Source: an uncultured Sphingomonadaceae bacterium (GTDB lineage: Bacteria; Pseudomonadota; Alphaproteobacteria; Sphingomonadales; Sphingomonadaceae). Taken from it: a DNA stretch of 16,053 bases. Location of the stretch: positions 1 through 16,053 of the forward strand of contig CALKXX010000021.1 of NCBI GenBank assembly GCA_938003725.1, given 5' to 3'. Below, in pieces: positions 13,667 through 16,053 of this stretch. Every line of letters starts with the position of its first letter. Within the stretch, counting starts at the first letter, position 1. The notes under the pieces were generated by a model, which worked only from the letters and a program-made list of their open reading frames with translations, was not told the DNA's origin and made no database searches. A program made the position numbers and the translations under genes.

Positions 13667-14998
13667 ATGAACGGCAAGACGATGGAAAAACCATGGCATT
13701 TGCGAGGTAACTGGGCACCGGTTTTAGAAGAACAGGATGCGACGAATTTACCGGTTCGAGGGGACATTCCCAAGACACTGAACGGTACCTATATTCGAAC
13801 TGGCCCAAACCCCAGTTCCGGCCATTCGGTGCACTGGTTTTTCGGCGACGGGTTGTTGCATGGCATTCGCCTCGAAGATGGAAAGGCAAAATGGTATCGC
13901 AGCAAATATGTTGATACCGTTGGGTTCGGAGAAGATCCGCTTGCTGCCGGCCATATGGGCAAGCTGGATTGTAGCAAGGCCAATACGCATATCGTCTCAC
14001 ATTCCGGAAAAATATATGCTTTGAATGAGGGAGCTTGGCCTTACGCTATCAACCAGGAACTTGAGACAATTGGTGCGGAAAATTATGGTGGCAAGCTGAC
14101 CACTGCAATGACAGCGCACCCCAAAATCTGTCCCGAAACTGGCGAGATGTTTGCCTTCTCCTATGCCAATTTTCAGCCACCGTTTTTGCAATATATGCGG
14201 ATTGGCGCCGATGGTGAACTGAAACAGCTGGAACCGATAGATATTCCTCAAAAGGTGATGATGCATGACTTTGCCGTCACCCGTAACTTCACGATTTTTC
14301 TTGATCTTCCGGTGGTTTTTGATCTCGCATTGGCGATGAAAGGTTTCCCCTATGAGTTTCGGTCTGACGCCGGAGCCCGTCTGGGGGTCATGCCGCGCAA
14401 TGGCAGCAATGCGGATGTGCGCTGGTTTGACATAGAACCTTGCGCGATCTTTCATACGGTCAATGCGCATGAGGCCGATGGCAAAATTATCATGACGGCG
14501 TCTCGCATGGGGTCGTGGAGTCACAGCGACTTTTCCGAAGTGGGAAAACTGTGGCGCTGGACAATCGATTTGGCGACTGGTCAGGTGACTGACGAACAGC
14601 TTGATGACCGTCCAGGTGACTTTGGCAGGATAAACGAGGCTTTCGTGGGTTTACCGGCGAAATTTGGCTATCTGATGGAGATGGATGGGGACGGTAATGC
14701 AGAGGAACCGACCTACGGCAATGCACTCCTCAAATATGACTTACAATCCGGCTCAAGCAAAGCGCATGAGTTTGGTAAAAGCGTCCGCGCGGGAGAACCA
14801 ACCTTCGTTCAATCCGGCGAAGGAGAAGATAATGGCTATGCGATGACATTTGTCCATGATGAAGCCAGCAATCAGTCCAGCTTCGTCATTGTAGACTGTC
14901 AAAATTTTGATGCCGAGCCAATTGCTACAATCGCGCTACCAGAGCGCGTACCATATGGCGCCCATGGCAACTGGATATCGCTCGCCAATCATTCTTGA
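13667..14998 (+). CDS. Carotenoid-cleavage oxygenase family (lignostilbene dioxygenase-like)
   Basis: This 443-residue enzyme is of the RPE65/CCD family, non-heme Fe(II) enzymes that split a double bond with O2. The four iron-binding histidines are all visible: H151 (T-A-H-P-K), H200 (M-M-H-D-F), H263 (F-H-T-V-N-A-H) and H433 (V-P-Y-G-A-H-G). The second-shell acidic motif N-E-G-A-W-P-Y-A-I and L-E-T-I-G near 120-136 also fit. Length is a little under the usual 470-490. There is no signal peptide, so it is cytoplasmic. Family members of sphingomonads cleave stilbenes, isoeugenol-type phenylpropenes or apocarotenoids. The lysine that contacts the phenol in lignostilbene dioxygenases appears to be N120 here, so a phenolic substrate is not certain. 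AGAGGA lies about nine bases before the ATG. Confidence 0.95.
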   Translation: MNGKTMEKPWHLRGNWAPVLEEQDATNLPVRGDIPKTLNGTYIRTGPNPSSGHSVHWFFGDGLLHGIRLEDGKAKWYRSKYVDTVGFGEDPLAAGHMGKLDCSKANTHIVSHSGKIYALNEGAWPYAINQELETIGAENYGGKLTTAMTAHPKICPETGEMFAFSYANFQPPFLQYMRIGADGELKQLEPIDIPQKVMMHDFAVTRNFTIFLDLPVVFDLALAMKGFPYEFRSDAGARLGVMPRNGSNADVRWFDIEPCAIFHTVNAHEADGKIIMTASRMGSWSHSDFSEVGKLWRWTIDLATGQVTDEQLDDRPGDFGRINEAFVGLPAKFGYLMEMDGDGNAEEPTYGNALLKYDLQSGSSKAHEFGKSVRAGEPTFVQSGEGEDNGYAMTFVHDEASNQSSFVIVDCQNFDAEPIATIALPERVPYGAHGNWISLANHS

Positions 14999-15142
14999 AA
15001 TAGTCCTGTTTAAAAGAACCAGTTTTTGCCTATCGGTTTCAAGAAGTCTCCGGTTGGCACAAGTTCCGCGTGAAATCCTGTTTTGTGAACGCGGTACAAC
15101 TGAAATTTTGATGGTCGCAAATAGGGCGCAGCGCATGGCCCC

Positions 15143-15157
15143 GCACCATTAAGGTGC
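15143..15157 (+). repeat. Inverted repeat GCACC-N5-GGTGC
   Basis: GCACC (15143-15147) and GGTGC (15153-15157) are perfect complements with a five-base ATTAA loop. It lies 11 bases before a second, stronger inverted repeat in the same gap. Confidence 0.5.
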
Positions 15158-15167
15158 ATTCGATTGA

Positions 15168-15186
15168 TTTGGGAATATTTCCCAAA
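15168..15186 (+). repeat. Perfect 19-bp inverted repeat, possible operator
   Basis: TTTGGGAA (15168-15175), centre TAT, TTCCCAAA (15179-15186): both eight-base arms match perfectly. No T-run follows on either strand, so a regulator-binding site is more likely than a terminator. It lies about 235 bp before the WrbA-like gene. Confidence 0.6.
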
Positions 15187-15420
15187 AAATTCCGCTGCGT
15201 GCCCCATAACGTTGTTTTCCATATCGCTACGGCGGGCGACAAAGTGAAATTTTCAAAAAAAGTCCCTTTCATGGAAGAACCGTCTCGGTAGAAATGATCT
15301 ACAAAGTGGCACTCTAACTTTTACTGCAATCTGGCGCAGAACGACCTGACACGGGCCCGCTGCCCTTTTCCAGCAATTTCGCAAGTTAGAACGTAACGAA
15401 GCCAATTTTGGAGAAATATG

Positions 15421-16020
15421 ATGACACGGATACTAGTTCTATATTGTGCCGCTTATGGGCATATGAAAGCGATTGCCGATGCCATCGCTATCGGCGCACA
15501 AAATGCGGGCTCGGTGGCAGACGTTCGGCGCATACCAGACTATCTATGCAACACACCATCAGAATTGGGCCAGACGCCACAGGAAAAGCAGATCGATGCT
15601 GCCACGGTAGATGATCTCGCGCAATATGATGCGATTATTCTAACGATCAACATACAATATGGCCAAATTTCATTGTCGATGACGGATTTCATCAACCGTG
15701 CCAGCAGGATCTTCGCCGACGGAGCATTAAGCGGTAAAGTCGGAGCAATAATCGCAGCAGATGCGCTGCCCGATGGCCACAGGGAATCAACATTATACCC
15801 ATTAATTCAGACCTTTATGCATTTTGGGATGATTTTAGTCGGTCTTGATTATGGCACCCATGGTCAACGGCGAATGATTGAAGTGGTCGGCTCGCCTCCC
15901 TCCGACACGCTTAGTTCTTTCCATTGCAACAACAACAAGCTTCCTCATCCATCGATATTGGATGGTGCGCGATACCAAGGGCACGGTGTGGCAGAGGTGG
16001 CAAACAAAATTTTTGGCTGA
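15421..16020 (+). CDS. WrbA-like flavodoxin-fold NAD(P)H:quinone oxidoreductase, divergent
   Basis: The protein has 199 residues from the second of two adjacent ATG codons (15418, 15421); GGAGA at 15410-15414 gives better spacing to 15421. M-T-R-I-L-V-L-Y-C-A-A-Y-G-H-M at the start is the flavin phosphate loop of the WrbA family, and the end D-G-A-R-Y-Q-G-H-G-V-A-E-V-A matches the WrbA C-terminus. Length is that of WrbA (about 200). The family forms tetramers and reduces quinones by two electrons with NAD(P)H and FMN. The second loop (usually P-T-R-F-G-N-M) is N-I-Q-Y-G-Q-I, and the third loop (usually T-G-T-G-G-G-Q-E) is A-D-A-L-P-D-G-H-R-E, so flavin or substrate contacts differ. Soluble, cytoplasmic. 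A further ATG at 16030 could start the next gene, but too little is visible. Confidence 0.88.
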   Translation: MTRILVLYCAAYGHMKAIADAIAIGAQNAGSVADVRRIPDYLCNTPSELGQTPQEKQIDAATVDDLAQYDAIILTINIQYGQISLSMTDFINRASRIFADGALSGKVGAIIAADALPDGHRESTLYPLIQTFMHFGMILVGLDYGTHGQRRMIEVVGSPPSDTLSSFHCNNNKLPHPSILDGARYQGHGVAEVANKIFG

Positions 16021-16053
16021 AATATAGGAATGACCAGACAAGCAGCAATGTCC

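Larger units (their letters stand above)
14999..15417 (+). other. Gap of about 420 bp without a recognisable gene; leader of the WrbA-like gene
   Basis: No open frame here has both a start with a ribosome binding site and a familiar domain. A weak hairpin CTGTTT/AACCAG followed by five T at about 15007-15028 may end the oxygenase transcript. A plus-strand frame at about 15111-15291, without a good start codon, reads V-P-H-N-V-V-F and G-D-K-V-K-F, faintly like cupredoxin motifs, but this is not enough to call a gene. Two inverted repeats are listed separately. Confidence 0.5.

Noticed and set aside
15111..15291. Frame with V-P-H-N-V-V-F and G-D-K-V-K-F suggesting a cupredoxin
   Set aside because: No good start codon, too short, and the copper-ligand spacing cannot be assembled.
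16030..16053. Possible start of another gene (M-T-R-Q-A-A-M-S)
   Set aside because: Only eight codons are visible and the AGGA directly abuts the ATG; not enough to call.
1..16053. CRISPR arrays, insertion sequences, prophage or toxin-antitoxin genes
   Set aside because: No regularly spaced repeats, transposase, integrase or phage structural motifs were found by reading both strands.

Overview
The window looks like chromosome of an alphaproteobacterium of the Sphingomonadales (Sphingorhabdus/Parasphingorhabdus/Sphingopyxis-like). This is inferred from the mix of genes (SIMPL-domain protein, Uup-type ABC-F ATPase, a DUF6456-type protein divergent from an HTH regulator, yajC-secD-secF followed by an Mth938-fold gene, a TonB-receptor remnant beside a carotenoid oxygenase) and from moderate GC content. 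No species-level marker is present.

Left part (1-9300), housekeeping. On the minus strand are the first codons of a response regulator (1-35), with a small secreted PepSY-like protein (151-453) and a periplasmic SIMPL protein (521-1246) upstream of it. Divergent from these is a full-length Uup-like ABC-F ATPase (1401-3215). Its stop codon lies one base from the stop of a convergent DUF6456-type gene (3217-3738). That gene is divergent from an XRE-type regulator with a degenerate S24/LexA-like C-terminus (3827-4390), which is followed by a family-4 glycosyltransferase (4414-5592). The glycosyltransferase shares its stop tetranucleotide with the convergent Mth938-fold gene, the last gene of a minus-strand operon yajC-secD-secF-Mth938 (8926 down to 5589). 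This operon encodes the accessory part of the Sec translocase plus an ancillary protein. A tRNA-Pro(GGG) gene with its own promoter, leader hairpin and AT-rich 3' hairpin sits at 9155-9324.

Right part (9300-16053), more accessory in character. A LysR regulator (9545-10453) is divergent from an exported beta-lactamase-fold serine hydrolase (10550-11785), an arrangement reminiscent of ampR-ampC. After about 620 bp without a recognisable gene come a TetR regulator (12403-13041) and, divergent from it, a drastically shortened TonB-dependent receptor (13271-13642). The receptor keeps the export signal, TonB-box region, start of the plug and the last beta strand, but has lost essentially the whole barrel. 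It is followed in the same direction by a carotenoid-cleavage/lignostilbene-type oxygenase with all four iron histidines (13667-14998). After a 420-bp gap carrying two inverted repeats comes a divergent WrbA-like flavodoxin-fold quinone reductase (15421-16020).

The likely logic of the right part is uptake (now broken) and oxidative cleavage of a hydrophobic aromatic or apocarotenoid compound under TetR control, with a quinone reductase nearby. No new multi-gene system was recognised. The most unusual items are the collapsed receptor with an apparent intact operator, the degenerate S24-like regulator, and the structured gap before the WrbA-like gene.
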